DNA of 64,000 nt from Pseudochelatococcus sp047501465 (GTDB lineage: Bacteria; Pseudomonadota; Alphaproteobacteria; Rhizobiales; Beijerinckiaceae), in the NCBI RefSeq assembly GCF_047501465.1, contig NZ_JAZDRL010000001.1, positions 682,001 through 746,000 on the forward strand, written 5' to 3'. Position numbers and translations under genes: made by a program. The first letter of the stretch is position 1; every line of letters begins with the position of its first letter. The notes under the pieces are model-generated. The model worked only from the letters and a program-made list of their open reading frames with translations. It had not been told where the DNA came from and did no database searches. Shown piece after piece: positions 54,801 to 63,868 of this stretch.

Positions 54801-55317
54801 GTAGCTGTGAAAAACGCGATGTCGCAAGCTCAGGACGACCAACGACAATCGCGCTATTGAGTGCCCCTCCCGGACCGCCCGTCAAGGCGATGATGCCACT
54901 TGCATGTGCAGCGAGGGTTTCAATGGTGACATGCGCCCCATGAGCGCCCTGCCCCGGTTCGTTGCCAAGAAATGCGGCGCTGGTTAGCGCCATCAGGTTG
55001 GAATACCCTTCCTCACTTGCCGCCAGAAGCACCAGATGCGGGAACAAACGCTGCACCGCACGTGCATTTGGCTCAGGCGCCTCGAACGCCACTGATAATT
55101 GCAAACCGGTGATAGGCTGGATACCGGCTTGCGATAGCTTTTCTGAAAATTCAAGGCCGCCAAAAAGATTGTTGGTATCGGTCAGCGCCAGGGCTGGCAT
55201 TTTGTCTGCCAGCGCGAGCTTGGCTAACGTGCTGATCGTAAGCGCGCCCTCAAGCAGTGAGTATGAAGAGTGAACGTGAAGGTGAACAAAGCCGACCTCT
55301 TCAATCAGACTGGTCAT
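51808..55317 (-). CDS. dnaE: DNA polymerase III alpha subunit
   Basis: 1169 residues from ATG 55317 (MTSLIEEVGFVHLHVHSSYS), with GAGGGA upstream. It is the replicative polymerase. The N-terminal PHP domain starts HLHVHSSYSLLEGALTI. The polymerase active site has PVGPGRGSGAGSLVAYSL and the acidic motif MPDFDIDFCQDRREEVIGYV. HASTHAAGVVIGDRPLEQL and GFNKSHAAAYALIAYQTGYL are further family motifs. OB-fold and C-terminal regions follow. A small membrane-peptide gene lies upstream, 95 bases away. Confidence 0.97.
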   Translation of the reverse strand: MTSLIEEVGFVHLHVHSSYSLLEGALTISTLAKLALADKMPALALTDTNNLFGGLEFSEKLSQAGIQPITGLQLSVAFEAPEPNARAVQRLFPHLVLLAASEEGYSNLMALTSAAFLGNEPGQGAHGAHVTIETLAAHASGIIALTGGPGGALNSAIVVGRPELATSRFSQLRELFGDRLYVELQRHDTPEEALTEPELLRLAYEHSVPLVATNEPYFAKEDDYEAHDALLAIADGRLVSDDQRRRMTSTRTFKTRAEMVKLFADVPEAVHSTVEIALRCSFRVKTRKPILPRFTKADGGLTSSPAIVEGETERDYEAEELRAQSIEGLEQRLAAHGPAPGLSVEDYRKRLDFELSVIERMKFPGYFLIVADFIKWAKQHQIPVGPGRGSGAGSLVAYSLTITDLDPLRFGLLFERFLNPDRVSMPDFDIDFCQDRREEVIGYVQQRYGEERVAQIITFGTLQARGVMRDVGRVLEMPYGQVDKLTKLVPQNPANPVTLARAIEDEPKLKAAGEEEPVVGRMLAIAKKLEGLHRHASTHAAGVVIGDRPLEQLVPLYRDPRSNMRVTQFNMKWVEQAGLVKFDFLGLKTLTVLKTAVDHIHKRQPDFVLDRIPLDDAQSFAQMGRGETVGVFQVESAGMRKALVDMHPDRLEDLIALVALYRPGPMANIPVYCDRKNGRGEPENTWYLHEALAPILRETFGIIIYQEQVMQVAQTLSGYSLGEADLLRRAMGKKIKAEMDAQRARFVDGATKNGLTQQLADDIFDLLAKFADYGFNKSHAAAYALIAYQTGYLKANFPVEFMAASMTLDMDNTDKLAEFRREAQRLGIKVEPPSVQRSGVRFDVVYDADGTGIIRYALAAIKGVGEHAVASIVEAQANGPFKDLGDFARRINPRLVNRRTLEALIASGALDEIEADRAKAFAAIDAIMALANQTAQSAANGQTDIFGMSMAPEPLRAPEYEPWLSSERLQREYDAVGFFLSGHPLDEYGPLLDKLRVQRWADFARGVKRGESMGQLAATVLDRTERRTRNGTKMGIINFSDQSGHFEAILFSEGLMQYRELLEPGQAVMLVVQASSDGDEVRARIQRVEPLDQAVARHQKGMRIVLNDTRSIDMIARQLSLHGEGTVSMVVDIEGRQEVELELPGRYSTSPQIAGALRNLPGVVEVELR

Positions 55318-55412
55318 CTTATCCCTCACTCGAATCAATCATGCCTGCTCAGGAGAAGGCATTATCACGGACGGCACCTGTTTTGACACCGTCCTAAAGA
55401 ATTTGCAGCGAC

Positions 55413-55511
55413 TCACACTGAACCACCAGCGAGCGCGATTACTCCTACCAGAGCAATGAAGAGCGTCAGTGATGCAAGTTCGACGACATCCGTAACAACT
55501 GCCTTGTACAT
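55413..55511 (-). CDS. 32-residue single-helix membrane peptide
   Basis: Short frame with a strong AAGGAG site eight bases before the ATG. It reads MYKAVVTDVVELASLTLFIA, then LVGVIALAGGSV. Residues 10-30 are one membrane helix. No homologue recognised. The good ribosome site and the clean hydrophobic helix support it; comparison with relatives is needed to be sure it is translated. Confidence 0.5.
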   Translation of the reverse strand: MYKAVVTDVVELASLTLFIALVGVIALAGGSV

Positions 55512-55661
55512 CTTTCGATCTCCTTTTTGTTCCATGAAGATCAGTATATGTTCTTTCTGCGTTCGCTGTCCAGTAGGAACGTAGCATTTTGCTTAACAAT
55601 TTATCCTGGCTATGAGACACTTTATTTGTGCGCAGAGAAATATGCATAGGAGGCTTGAGTC

Positions 55662-56087
55662 ATGAGACACTTCCCCGAAACGAAACGTCTGCGCGGCGCC
55701 CCCTTGACAGCAATGCACCATGACGCTTTAGGTCATGACATGGATAAATTGCCTCTCTCGACTGCCCGGAGTGCAAAGTTCTCTCTCGGCCAGGTTGTCA
55801 AGCATCGCATCTACCCATTCCGTGGCGTGGTTTTTGATGTTGATCCCGTCTTCAATAACACTGAGGAATGGTATCTCTCGATTCCTGAAGACAAGCGCCC
55901 TGATAGGAACCAGCCTTTCTATCATCTGTTCGCTGAAAATACGGATTCCGAATATATCGCCTATGTTTCCGAACAGAACCTCGTAGCCGATACATCCGGA
56001 GAGCCGATCAGGCACTCTCAGGTTCTTCAGGCGTTCGAACAAGGGGAAAATGGCGAATTGCTGGTCCCCGTCCGCATGACCAATTAA
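55662..56087 (+). CDS. hspQ: Heat shock protein HspQ
   Basis: 141 residues, ATG 55662 with GGAGG at 55649-55653. HspQ (YccV) is a small hemimethylated-DNA-binding-fold protein that modulates Lon proteolysis in E. coli. The core KFSLGQVVKHRIYPFRGVVF, DVDPVFNNTEEWYLSIPED, NQPFYHLFAENTDSEYIAYV and EQNLVADTSGEP match well. The first 35 residues are extra compared with E. coli; an inner ATG at 55740 would remove most of them but has no ribosome site. Confidence 0.93.
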   Translation: MRHFPETKRLRGAPLTAMHHDALGHDMDKLPLSTARSAKFSLGQVVKHRIYPFRGVVFDVDPVFNNTEEWYLSIPEDKRPDRNQPFYHLFAENTDSEYIAYVSEQNLVADTSGEPIRHSQVLQAFEQGENGELLVPVRMTN

Positions 56088-56187
56088 AGCAGAACGCCCA
56101 GCGCTCTAGACAGAGCAGAAAACAACTCAGAAGGACGTTCACGCGCGGGCCTTCAAAGGTTTAATCACCCCAAAACCAGCCAACATA

Positions 56188-56222
56188 AAGCGCCGCTTGC
56201 CTCATTAAGAGCAGCGGCGCTT
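56188..56222. terminator. Hairpin terminator between hspQ and addA
   Basis: AAGCGCCGCT (56188-56197) pairs with AGCGGCGCTT (56213-56222). It lies between convergent genes. Confidence 0.65.
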
Positions 56223-56260
56223 CTAATTTGCAGGCCTGATTTTCTCAACAGGCCGCGGCT

Positions 56261-59200
56261 TTAGCCTTTATATCCACCGGGGAACACATCCAGCTTGTTC
56301 TTTTGCTGCAGAGCAGTTTCGAGTTCGGCAGCAGGCACCTCTATAACCGTCGGGCCAACTGTATAGATCAGGAACGTGCGTATGCGCTTCTCAGGCATGA
56401 TCTGGCGCAACAAAGCATAATAGAGCGCGAGCTGTGCGACATGCGCCTGCTGTACTGTACCCGTGAGCTGTTGAGCATTACTCGGCGTGCCGCTTTTGAA
56501 ATCCGCAATGTGGACTTCATCACCAGCAATGGCCAATCTGTCGATGCGGCCAGATATTGGCAGCGTAGTGCCATCACCCAGGATGACATTGCCTGCGACT
56601 GCCACCTCTGCCTGACTTTGAGGGCCAAACAAGTCCTGCAAAGCGGGCGCGGATAGTACGCCGATTGCTGCTTCGATGATCTGCCGCTGATCCTGCACCG
56701 GCAAACGCCCCGCACGTGCTGCAACGAAACCGTTGGCAGCCAGCACGCGCGCTTCTGGCGCAAATGCGGGCAATCGTTCTATCAGTGCGTGAACAAGCTG
56801 ACCGCGTAAACGCGCGCTTGCAATGATTGGCGCATCCGCCGGGCGATGCGGCTGATCGGCTGCTGAAAGCGCACTCGATGGCCTCAGAGGCGGTGCACTT
56901 TCAGCCTCTGTTCGCGCAGGCTGCATCAGCCATACCGGGGCCTCGAAAACAGGCGCGATAGAGGATGATGGCACGGCAGGCATTGCGGGGGATTTCTCTG
57001 GCGTGAACCAGCGCAGAACCTCACGACCGTCTCCATCATCAACGCAAACCAGGCGGCCCTTTGTGCCGGTTGGCTCCGATACCGCCTGCTCAAGACCGTT
57101 GATGACCATACCGCTCCAACAATCGTCAGAAGGGCGCGCATTTGCAATCGAGTCATCGGCTCCAGGAGGCTCTTTATTGATACCAGATGCAACAATCAGC
57201 CTGTTTTTGGCACGCGTCAGCGCAACATACAGCAGCCGGTTATTTTCTTCCGCCGCTTTTTCACGTAAAAGCGCCCGCGCTTCCGCAACCGGCGTCGGAT
57301 CAGCCTTTGAACTCGGCGACCAGACAGGAATCTTGATCGTCTCTCCTTCAACCTCTACCGCAACTTCGATGAGCAAGGGATCATGGCTACCGTCCGGCTT
57401 TTCGCCGCCGTCTGCAAGGATAACGACTGGTGCTTCAAGCCCCTTCGCGCCATGGACAGTCATCACACGCACTTCATTGCGGGCATCGTCCATATCGCGC
57501 TTTATGTCGCGCGTTGCCCCCTCAAATGCGTTCAGAAACCCCGTCAGAGATGGTGCCAGACGGCGCTCATAGTCCAGCGCGAGAGCAAGGAATGAATCAA
57601 TAGCATCGCCCGCTTCCGCCCCCAGTCGCGCAACCAGCGCCCGCCTGCCACCAAGCGGCCCAAGCAGCGTCGCGTAGAAGCCGAACGGACCGCGCAGAGC
57701 AGCCAGTTCACGCCATTCTGCCTGTTTTGATCTTGCTGTTACTGCAGCAGCATCTGCGGCCTCGGCTGCCTGGTGGATCGCCTCAATAAGCGATACGCCC
57801 TCAGCACGCGGCGCGGCAATGCGCATGAGATCATCATCGCTCCACCCCACAAGCGGGGATTTTAGCGCGGCTGCGAGCGTCAGATCGTCATATGGTTGCA
57901 GCGCTGCACGACCGGCAGCAACAAGATCGCGCACGCCGATATGCTGTGCGACAGTCAAGCGATCAGCGCCTGCAACAGGTACGTGCTCATCCTTGAGTGC
58001 GCGAATAACTGCCTCGAAGAAAACACTCCGCTTGCGCACCAGAATGAGCACTTCACCCGGCTGAATAAGCTGGCCATTTTCATCGCCCATATTCATCCAA
58101 CGGCGAATGGTCCGGGCGACCTTGCGGGCAAGGCGCACAGCTGGCGCCGATGCCTCCGGCTCGTCTACAGGAAGGCTCCACGCGTCAGTATCGACGGCTT
58201 TTACTTTCCATTCTGTTGGCCAAACCTCAACCACACCGGGCGATGAAGGACGCGCGCTTTCATGGACTGGTCCGCTCGCGCCATCATCGAACGAGAGGCC
58301 TTTACGATGAGCAGGCAAAGCGAAAACGGCATCAACAGCGGAAAGAATTTCCGGCGCAGAACGGAAGGATACCGTTAGCTGCACATCCTCAAAGCGCATG
58401 TCGGCAGCGACAGTTCTATTGCGGAAGTGGCGCCCGCTTGCTTCAAATTCATAAGGAGCAGCGCCCTGAAAACCGTAAATAGATTGCTTGGGATCCCCCA
58501 CCGCGAACAACGTGCGCCGACGCGGAAAAGCGCCCTCTCCAGCGGCAAACTCCTCAACCAGCGTTTTAAGAATAATCCATTGATCGGGCGATGTATCCTG
58601 CGCCTCATCCACCAGCACGTGGTCAATACCCGCATCCAGCTTGTAGAGAATCCAGGCTGCATCAGCCCGCTGCAGGAGAGAGACGGTGCGAGCGATCAGA
58701 TCATCAAAATCAAGCGCACCTCGGGCATTCTTCAAGGCTTCCAGGCGGCCAAAAACGGCATCTGCGAGCGTAAACAAAGCCTTTGTGCGCGCAATTGCTT
58801 CAGCAACCTTTAGGCGCTCAAGCACGGACACCACGCGGTCCTGCTCTTCAAGAAGACGCTCCGCGAGTGAAACATCGATGGCTTTAGTCGCCATACTTTT
58901 GAGCGGCGATCCCGTCTGCGTGAAAAAGATATCGCGATATAAAATGAAACGCTCTTCCTCACGGGTGGCTGCGTATGCTGCCCGTAGCGCTTCTGCTTTC
59001 GCCTTGTCTGTTTTGCTGCCGTTATCAAGCTCAGTTGCGATGCCAGGCCATTCCTGCGCTTGAATGCCCCCCTCAACCACAATACGGCGCAGATAGGCTG
59101 GGGTTTCAGCAACACCTAGCCCGCATGAAGCGCCAAATGCATCAAGGACACGCGTCAGCCCCTCCGCCCCACGCGCGTAATCGCGCAGAAATGGCTTATG

Positions 59201-59809
59201 TCGCAATGCCGCCCGCAACACCTTGTTGACTGTATCATCACCAGCCTCATGAGCGAGATAGGTCAGGCATTGCGCAACAAGTGGATCACGCCCAAGGGAC
59301 GCACCGATCAATACCTCACGGGTGGCCTGCTCCAGCAATTCCTGCGATTGAGCCTCATCCAGCACCTCAAAACGTGCGGGTACGTTGGCCTCGAATGGGA
59401 AAAGATGCAGCAGCCGTTCGCAGAATGCGTGGATCGTCTCAATTTTCAAACCGCCCGGCGTTTCAACCGCACGCGCAAACAACCGACGCGCAATGGCAAT
59501 TCGTTTTGGAGAGGAAGACGCACCATCCAGTGCTTCAAGCTTGCGAGCAAGGGTTGCATCATCAAGCGCGACCCATGCGCCCAATTCGTCAAACACGCGG
59601 TTCGACATGTTTGCTGCAGCAGCTTTGGTAAAGGTGAGGCAAAGTATCCGCGCTGGATCAACACCATCCAGGAGCAGCCGCAACACCCTATCCGCCAGCA
59701 CCTTGGTTTTGCCAGAGCCGGCATTGGCCGATACCCATGCCGAAGCAGAAGGATCAGCAGCACGACGTTGATCATGACCGGTTTTGGCGGGAACGACGAT
59801 ACCGCTCAT
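56261..59809 (-). CDS. addA: Double-strand break repair helicase/nuclease AddA
   Basis: 1182 residues. AddA is the UvrD-like helicase and nuclease subunit of AddAB, which resects double-strand breaks to start recombination. The N-terminal Walker A is SANAGSGKTKVLADRVLRLL, then LCLTFTKAAAANMSNRVF. Helicase motif II is DHVLVDEAQDTSPDQW, followed by FAVGDPKQSIYGFQGAAPYEF and VMTVHGAKGLEAPVVILADG. The C-terminal RecB-type nuclease has ISGRIDRLAIAGDEVHIADF with DFKSGTPS. The start overlaps addB by four bases. Confidence 0.96.
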   Translation of the reverse strand: MSGIVVPAKTGHDQRRAADPSASAWVSANAGSGKTKVLADRVLRLLLDGVDPARILCLTFTKAAAANMSNRVFDELGAWVALDDATLARKLEALDGASSSPKRIAIARRLFARAVETPGGLKIETIHAFCERLLHLFPFEANVPARFEVLDEAQSQELLEQATREVLIGASLGRDPLVAQCLTYLAHEAGDDTVNKVLRAALRHKPFLRDYARGAEGLTRVLDAFGASCGLGVAETPAYLRRIVVEGGIQAQEWPGIATELDNGSKTDKAKAEALRAAYAATREEERFILYRDIFFTQTGSPLKSMATKAIDVSLAERLLEEQDRVVSVLERLKVAEAIARTKALFTLADAVFGRLEALKNARGALDFDDLIARTVSLLQRADAAWILYKLDAGIDHVLVDEAQDTSPDQWIILKTLVEEFAAGEGAFPRRRTLFAVGDPKQSIYGFQGAAPYEFEASGRHFRNRTVAADMRFEDVQLTVSFRSAPEILSAVDAVFALPAHRKGLSFDDGASGPVHESARPSSPGVVEVWPTEWKVKAVDTDAWSLPVDEPEASAPAVRLARKVARTIRRWMNMGDENGQLIQPGEVLILVRKRSVFFEAVIRALKDEHVPVAGADRLTVAQHIGVRDLVAAGRAALQPYDDLTLAAALKSPLVGWSDDDLMRIAAPRAEGVSLIEAIHQAAEAADAAAVTARSKQAEWRELAALRGPFGFYATLLGPLGGRRALVARLGAEAGDAIDSFLALALDYERRLAPSLTGFLNAFEGATRDIKRDMDDARNEVRVMTVHGAKGLEAPVVILADGGEKPDGSHDPLLIEVAVEVEGETIKIPVWSPSSKADPTPVAEARALLREKAAEENNRLLYVALTRAKNRLIVASGINKEPPGADDSIANARPSDDCWSGMVINGLEQAVSEPTGTKGRLVCVDDGDGREVLRWFTPEKSPAMPAVPSSSIAPVFEAPVWLMQPARTEAESAPPLRPSSALSAADQPHRPADAPIIASARLRGQLVHALIERLPAFAPEARVLAANGFVAARAGRLPVQDQRQIIEAAIGVLSAPALQDLFGPQSQAEVAVAGNVILGDGTTLPISGRIDRLAIAGDEVHIADFKSGTPSNAQQLTGTVQQAHVAQLALYYALLRQIMPEKRIRTFLIYTVGPTVIEVPAAELETALQQKNKLDVFPGGYKG

Positions 59810-62800
59810 GTCTCATCCCCTTCACCGGCAGTAACAGACCATTCGCGCACACGGGCCAGATGATCATAAGGCCCCTCACGCTTGGCGAACTGAGCGAACG
59901 GACGCGAAGAAAAGCCTGTCTTGCCCGTGTAATAACGGGCGAGCAACGCTTGAAGGCCGCTGAAATGCTCCTCCACAATCTGCTCAACCGTACGTGCTTC
60001 ACCACGAGGCGATGTGACGGGCTTTTCAGTCAGCGGATCGCGGCCGCCGGTGGCATGTATATAAAGCAACCGAGGCGCAGGAGCCGCTGCAATTTCGCGA
60101 AATGCGCCACGTTTCAGCATGGCCGCTTCAAGCGTCATTTGCGGGGCAAAGCCTGCAAAAATCTGCTTCGGCGATGGTGGTAGCCCTGTTTTAAAATCGA
60201 CGATAACGGTATCTTTATCACCTTCTTCAATGCGATCTGCACGCGCTGAAAGGGCAAAGCTTGTGCCATCCGGCAGTGGGATCTCTATCCGCCCAGAGAC
60301 TTCCGCATGCACCCGGCGGATATCGCCGCGTCGCAGTATTTCCCAATCGACAAAAGCACGGGCAAGTTGCTCAAAGCGGGGCCACCACAGCACGGCAATA
60401 TCCGGATAGACCGCCAAGGGTGCAAAAGCCTCTCGCCCAAAACGCATCACCTCTTCCAGCGCATTTTCAGGCAGAAGTGTTGGCCATGCAGCACTGAAAT
60501 TTCCCAATGCTGCATGCACCAACGTGCCCCTGTCAGCTGCACCAGGAGGCACCGCAATACCCTCTAATGGATCGAGCTTCAGAACATGACGCGCATAAAC
60601 CGCATAAGGATCACGCACCAAAGTCTCGATTGCCGTAACGCTTAGCCCCTTAGGCAATAATGCTCTTGGCGGCTTGGGTTTGGGGCGGCTGATCGGAGCC
60701 GATGGCTGCGGTCTATCAACTGCATGCGCCAGCGCAATAAACCGCGCTCCAGCATCTGCAACCTTTCCCCACATGTCTTCGCCTGCAAGCGCTTTCATGC
60801 GTTGCAGAAACCGCGAAGGCACGGTCGGCGCACCATCCCGCTTGAGTGCGCGCGTGATGATAACTTCAGGCGCGCCCATCGCTTCAGCAAAATCATGTGC
60901 TGTCTGGCCAATGCGCCGTTCGGGGGCAGAAAGCCCCAGTGCCGTCCGCATGGGACGATTGAGGAAAGCATCCGTACGCGCACGTGGCGGCCATACACCC
61001 TCATCGAAACCGCCCAGTACGACGCGGTCAACCTGCAGAAGACGCGCTTCCAGCAAACCCCAGATCTTAATTCGTGGGTGGACCGGCGCGCCCGTATCCC
61101 GTCGTACAACGCGCTCATCTGCCAAGCCCTGGAAAAGCGCCGGATAATCCGCAAACCGTCCATAAATTCCGGCAGCATCAGCGAATGCAAGATCATCGAA
61201 CAAGCCGGCAAGTTCCTCGCCACCTTCGCCGACAGGCAACGTCTCCCCCGCCTCGGTTGCAGCAATACGCGCCATCGTCACCGCATGGCGCGGTGCAAGC
61301 GCAACGAGATCAATCTCAGCCGGATTTTCACCTTCCTGCGGCATGAATGCAGCAAAGGTTTCCTGCAATTGATGCAGGAATTCTTCCGCTAACGTCCAAT
61401 CATTATCCGTGAAGGCAGCCAAAGGACGGGCAGCATGGCGTTGGCCGGCCTGCTCGCGGCGTACCGGTAAAATCGCCAACAGCCCCTGCAGCCCCTTCGG
61501 CGGTGCGGGGCCGCGTAACAGACCGATCTCGATAACTGCAGCACAGCGCTCAACCTCGGCACGCGGGCGGCCAAACGTCGCCATCGGATGCGCGAGAAGC
61601 GCCAGTAGTGGCTCAGGTGCAAAGTTTGTTACAGCTGCCTGTGCAGCCAAGCGCGCTAAAGTACCAGCACGACTACGCGACAACGATAGCCCAGCAGAAT
61701 CCTCAGCAGCGATGCCCCAGCGCGCCAATTCGGTGCTGACACGTTCTGCCAGTGCCCTGTCTGGCGTTATGAGCGCTGCCGTTTTACCTTCGCTTTCAAG
61801 CGCCTCACGTAATGTGATTGCAACCGCCAGCGCTTCCATGCGCTCGTCTGGCGCCTCGATCAAAGCGATGTTATCGAGCGGCTCCTGCGTCGTAATTTGC
61901 GCGCGTTCAATATGCCAGTGATCTGTGGTTTCAGCTGGCCGCATCGATGCGCTGATAAATTGCCGCCGCGCATCAAGACCCTCTGACGCACGCCCCAATG
62001 GCATCACCTCTCGGCGCTCAATGCCGATCGTCGCCAATAATTGATACAGCACAGCCTGCGGGTGCGTTGAAACAGGGCCGCCATCTTTTCCACCAATGAC
62101 AGCCCACGTCTCATCGTCCAACCGCTGATCAAGCCCCGGCAGCACAACCGCCCCTTCGTGCAGATGCGCTATGGCAGCAATCAGCTTGGCAGTTGCCGGA
62201 ATCGAGCCTGTGGACCCCGCAACAATCATCGGGCCGCTTGGTGGCCGCTGCGCAAGCTGCTCAGCTTGCGCTAACGTCAGCCGATGGTGCCGGGCAACCG
62301 GATCGCTTGCATTGCGGTCAGCAAGAATACGCGGCCATTGCTCAGCAGCAATTTGCAGAAACTCAAGAGTAATCGCGAAGTAACGTGAGTGCCGCTCTTC
62401 AACCAAGGCAGCCAGGGCGCTCCACGGCACATTCTCAGTGGTGAGGGCATCCATCAGGCGGGCAAGATCGCCTGCTAGCGCCAGCGCATCCGCCGGGGAT
62501 GCCGGCACCAGCAACGGCTCACGATCATCAAGACGCAACAAGGCCCGGTCCACCGCCCGTGCCCATGATAGCACCAACCGTGTCAGGATCAGGCGCCGTT
62601 CGGTATCGCCCAATGACGGCGCAAGTGTTGCCGCCAACGCTGTGTCAGCAAATGCCTCGCCTTCTGCCGCAAGAGAAAGCTCTGCATCATCAACATCGCC
62701 CAACGGCACGAGGCGCGGCAGCAATACTGGTGATGGCGCAAACCGTTCAGCAAGCAAGGTCGCAAAAGCGCGCGCTGCACGACGCGTCGGCAGAAAAATT

Positions 62801-62970
62801 GTCGCCCGTGATAATGACAACGGATCAGCCGCATTCGGAAAGCCCGGCACGATCCGCCCGTCGAGCAGCGCATCAGCAAGCGTTTCCAGAAACGGCGCGC
62901 CGGCCGCAATCGTATAGACCCGGGCCTGCTTTCTGGCGAGTAGGTCCATTTGCCTGCCGGCCTCAGTCAT
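59806..62970 (-). CDS. addB: Double-strand break repair protein AddB
   Basis: 1054 residues, partner of AddA. It matches alphaproteobacterial AddB: YTIAAGAPFLETLADALLDG at the N-terminus, ATIFLPTRRAARAFATLLAE, VDRVVLGGFDEGVWPPRART, and a C-terminal PD-(D/E)XK nuclease with LSARADRIEEGD and VDFKTGLPPSPKQIFAGFAP. No intact Walker A is visible. An alternative start seven codons later (MDLLARKQ) has a slightly better ribosome site. It lies 12 bases after the nucleotidyltransferase gene. Confidence 0.94.
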   Translation of the reverse strand: MTEAGRQMDLLARKQARVYTIAAGAPFLETLADALLDGRIVPGFPNAADPLSLSRATIFLPTRRAARAFATLLAERFAPSPVLLPRLVPLGDVDDAELSLAAEGEAFADTALAATLAPSLGDTERRLILTRLVLSWARAVDRALLRLDDREPLLVPASPADALALAGDLARLMDALTTENVPWSALAALVEERHSRYFAITLEFLQIAAEQWPRILADRNASDPVARHHRLTLAQAEQLAQRPPSGPMIVAGSTGSIPATAKLIAAIAHLHEGAVVLPGLDQRLDDETWAVIGGKDGGPVSTHPQAVLYQLLATIGIERREVMPLGRASEGLDARRQFISASMRPAETTDHWHIERAQITTQEPLDNIALIEAPDERMEALAVAITLREALESEGKTAALITPDRALAERVSTELARWGIAAEDSAGLSLSRSRAGTLARLAAQAAVTNFAPEPLLALLAHPMATFGRPRAEVERCAAVIEIGLLRGPAPPKGLQGLLAILPVRREQAGQRHAARPLAAFTDNDWTLAEEFLHQLQETFAAFMPQEGENPAEIDLVALAPRHAVTMARIAATEAGETLPVGEGGEELAGLFDDLAFADAAGIYGRFADYPALFQGLADERVVRRDTGAPVHPRIKIWGLLEARLLQVDRVVLGGFDEGVWPPRARTDAFLNRPMRTALGLSAPERRIGQTAHDFAEAMGAPEVIITRALKRDGAPTVPSRFLQRMKALAGEDMWGKVADAGARFIALAHAVDRPQPSAPISRPKPKPPRALLPKGLSVTAIETLVRDPYAVYARHVLKLDPLEGIAVPPGAADRGTLVHAALGNFSAAWPTLLPENALEEVMRFGREAFAPLAVYPDIAVLWWPRFEQLARAFVDWEILRRGDIRRVHAEVSGRIEIPLPDGTSFALSARADRIEEGDKDTVIVDFKTGLPPSPKQIFAGFAPQMTLEAAMLKRGAFREIAAAPAPRLLYIHATGGRDPLTEKPVTSPRGEARTVEQIVEEHFSGLQALLARYYTGKTGFSSRPFAQFAKREGPYDHLARVREWSVTAGEGDET

Positions 62971-62982
62971 GTGGCCACACGG

Positions 62983-63717
62983 TCACTTGGCACTCGCTGC
63001 GACAAACTCTTCCGCTTCAAGAATAGCTTCAGGCGTTCCCACATGCAGCCACTCTCCATCGAGCCGCAGGCCATACAGGCGCCCGGCTTCAATTGCCCGA
63101 TCGAACAGCAGGTTGAGCGAGAATGGCCCCTCCGGCGTATCCTTGAACAGTTCAGGTTTGATGAGCCCCACGCCCGCATAAATGAAGGGCGCGACATGGC
63201 GCTCGCTGCGGCGTATCAGGCGCCCCTCTGACGTCATGGTGAAATCGCCCTCACCTTCATGGCCTATGCTATTAGCGCTGTTGGCTAGCAGCAGCAGCAT
63301 GTCCATATCGTCCGGATTCCAGCGCGCCATCAGTTGCTTGATATTGGAGGTAGGCCCCTCCAACCACATGGCATCCGTATTGACGACAAAAAACGGATCA
63401 GGCCCCAATTTCTTGAGCGCTTTTTTTGTGCCTCCACCGGTCTCAAGCAGCTGCGCGCGCTCGTCCGAGATGATGATCTCTATGCCTTCAACATGCTGAA
63501 GATGCTGCTCCACCAGCTCTGGCAGGTAATGCACATTGACCACGGCCCGCTTGACGCCTGCCTGTGCCAACCGGTCGAGCGCGCGGTCGAGAAGTGAACG
63601 ACCGGCAATACGCACGAGTGGTTTCGGCAATGTTGCCGTTACAGGACGCATGCGGCTGCCAATCCCGGCGGCAAGCACCATGGCGGAAGTAGGTGTAGGC
63701 ACGGAGTGCTTGGACAT
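62983..63717 (-). CDS. Sugar-1-phosphate nucleotidyltransferase, MurU-like
   Basis: 244 residues from ATG 63717 (MSKHSVPTPTSAMVL). The nucleotidyltransferase signature AMVLAAGIGSRMRPVTATLP-KPL is followed by LLDRALDRLAQAGVKR, VNVHYLPELVEQHL, LETGGGTKKAL, FFVVNTDAMW and GEWLHVGTPEAILEAE. In Pseudomonas the homologue MurU makes UDP-MurNAc from MurNAc-1-phosphate in peptidoglycan recycling, with AmgK supplying the substrate. An AmgK-like gene end lies just upstream here, which supports the same role. Confidence 0.82.
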   Translation of the reverse strand: MSKHSVPTPTSAMVLAAGIGSRMRPVTATLPKPLVRIAGRSLLDRALDRLAQAGVKRAVVNVHYLPELVEQHLQHVEGIEIIISDERAQLLETGGGTKKALKKLGPDPFFVVNTDAMWLEGPTSNIKQLMARWNPDDMDMLLLLANSANSIGHEGEGDFTMTSEGRLIRRSERHVAPFIYAGVGLIKPELFKDTPEGPFSLNLLFDRAIEAGRLYGLRLDGEWLHVGTPEAILEAEEFVAASAK

Positions 63718-63868
63718 TATCAACACTGCTGATCTGGCTCTCACAGATGGTCCGCATCATGAGAGGTTATGGCAGGAAGGGAACAACGCAACCGCCATTC
63801 CCACGACTAAACGTTCTATAACGGCTTGCCTTCATTTTTTATGAAAGCCGAACACACGTTACTGCATA

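Noticed and set aside
55339..55647. Minus-strand frame of 102 codons upstream of dnaE
   Set aside because: Composition is not protein-like and it overlaps the better-supported 32-residue frame in another phase.
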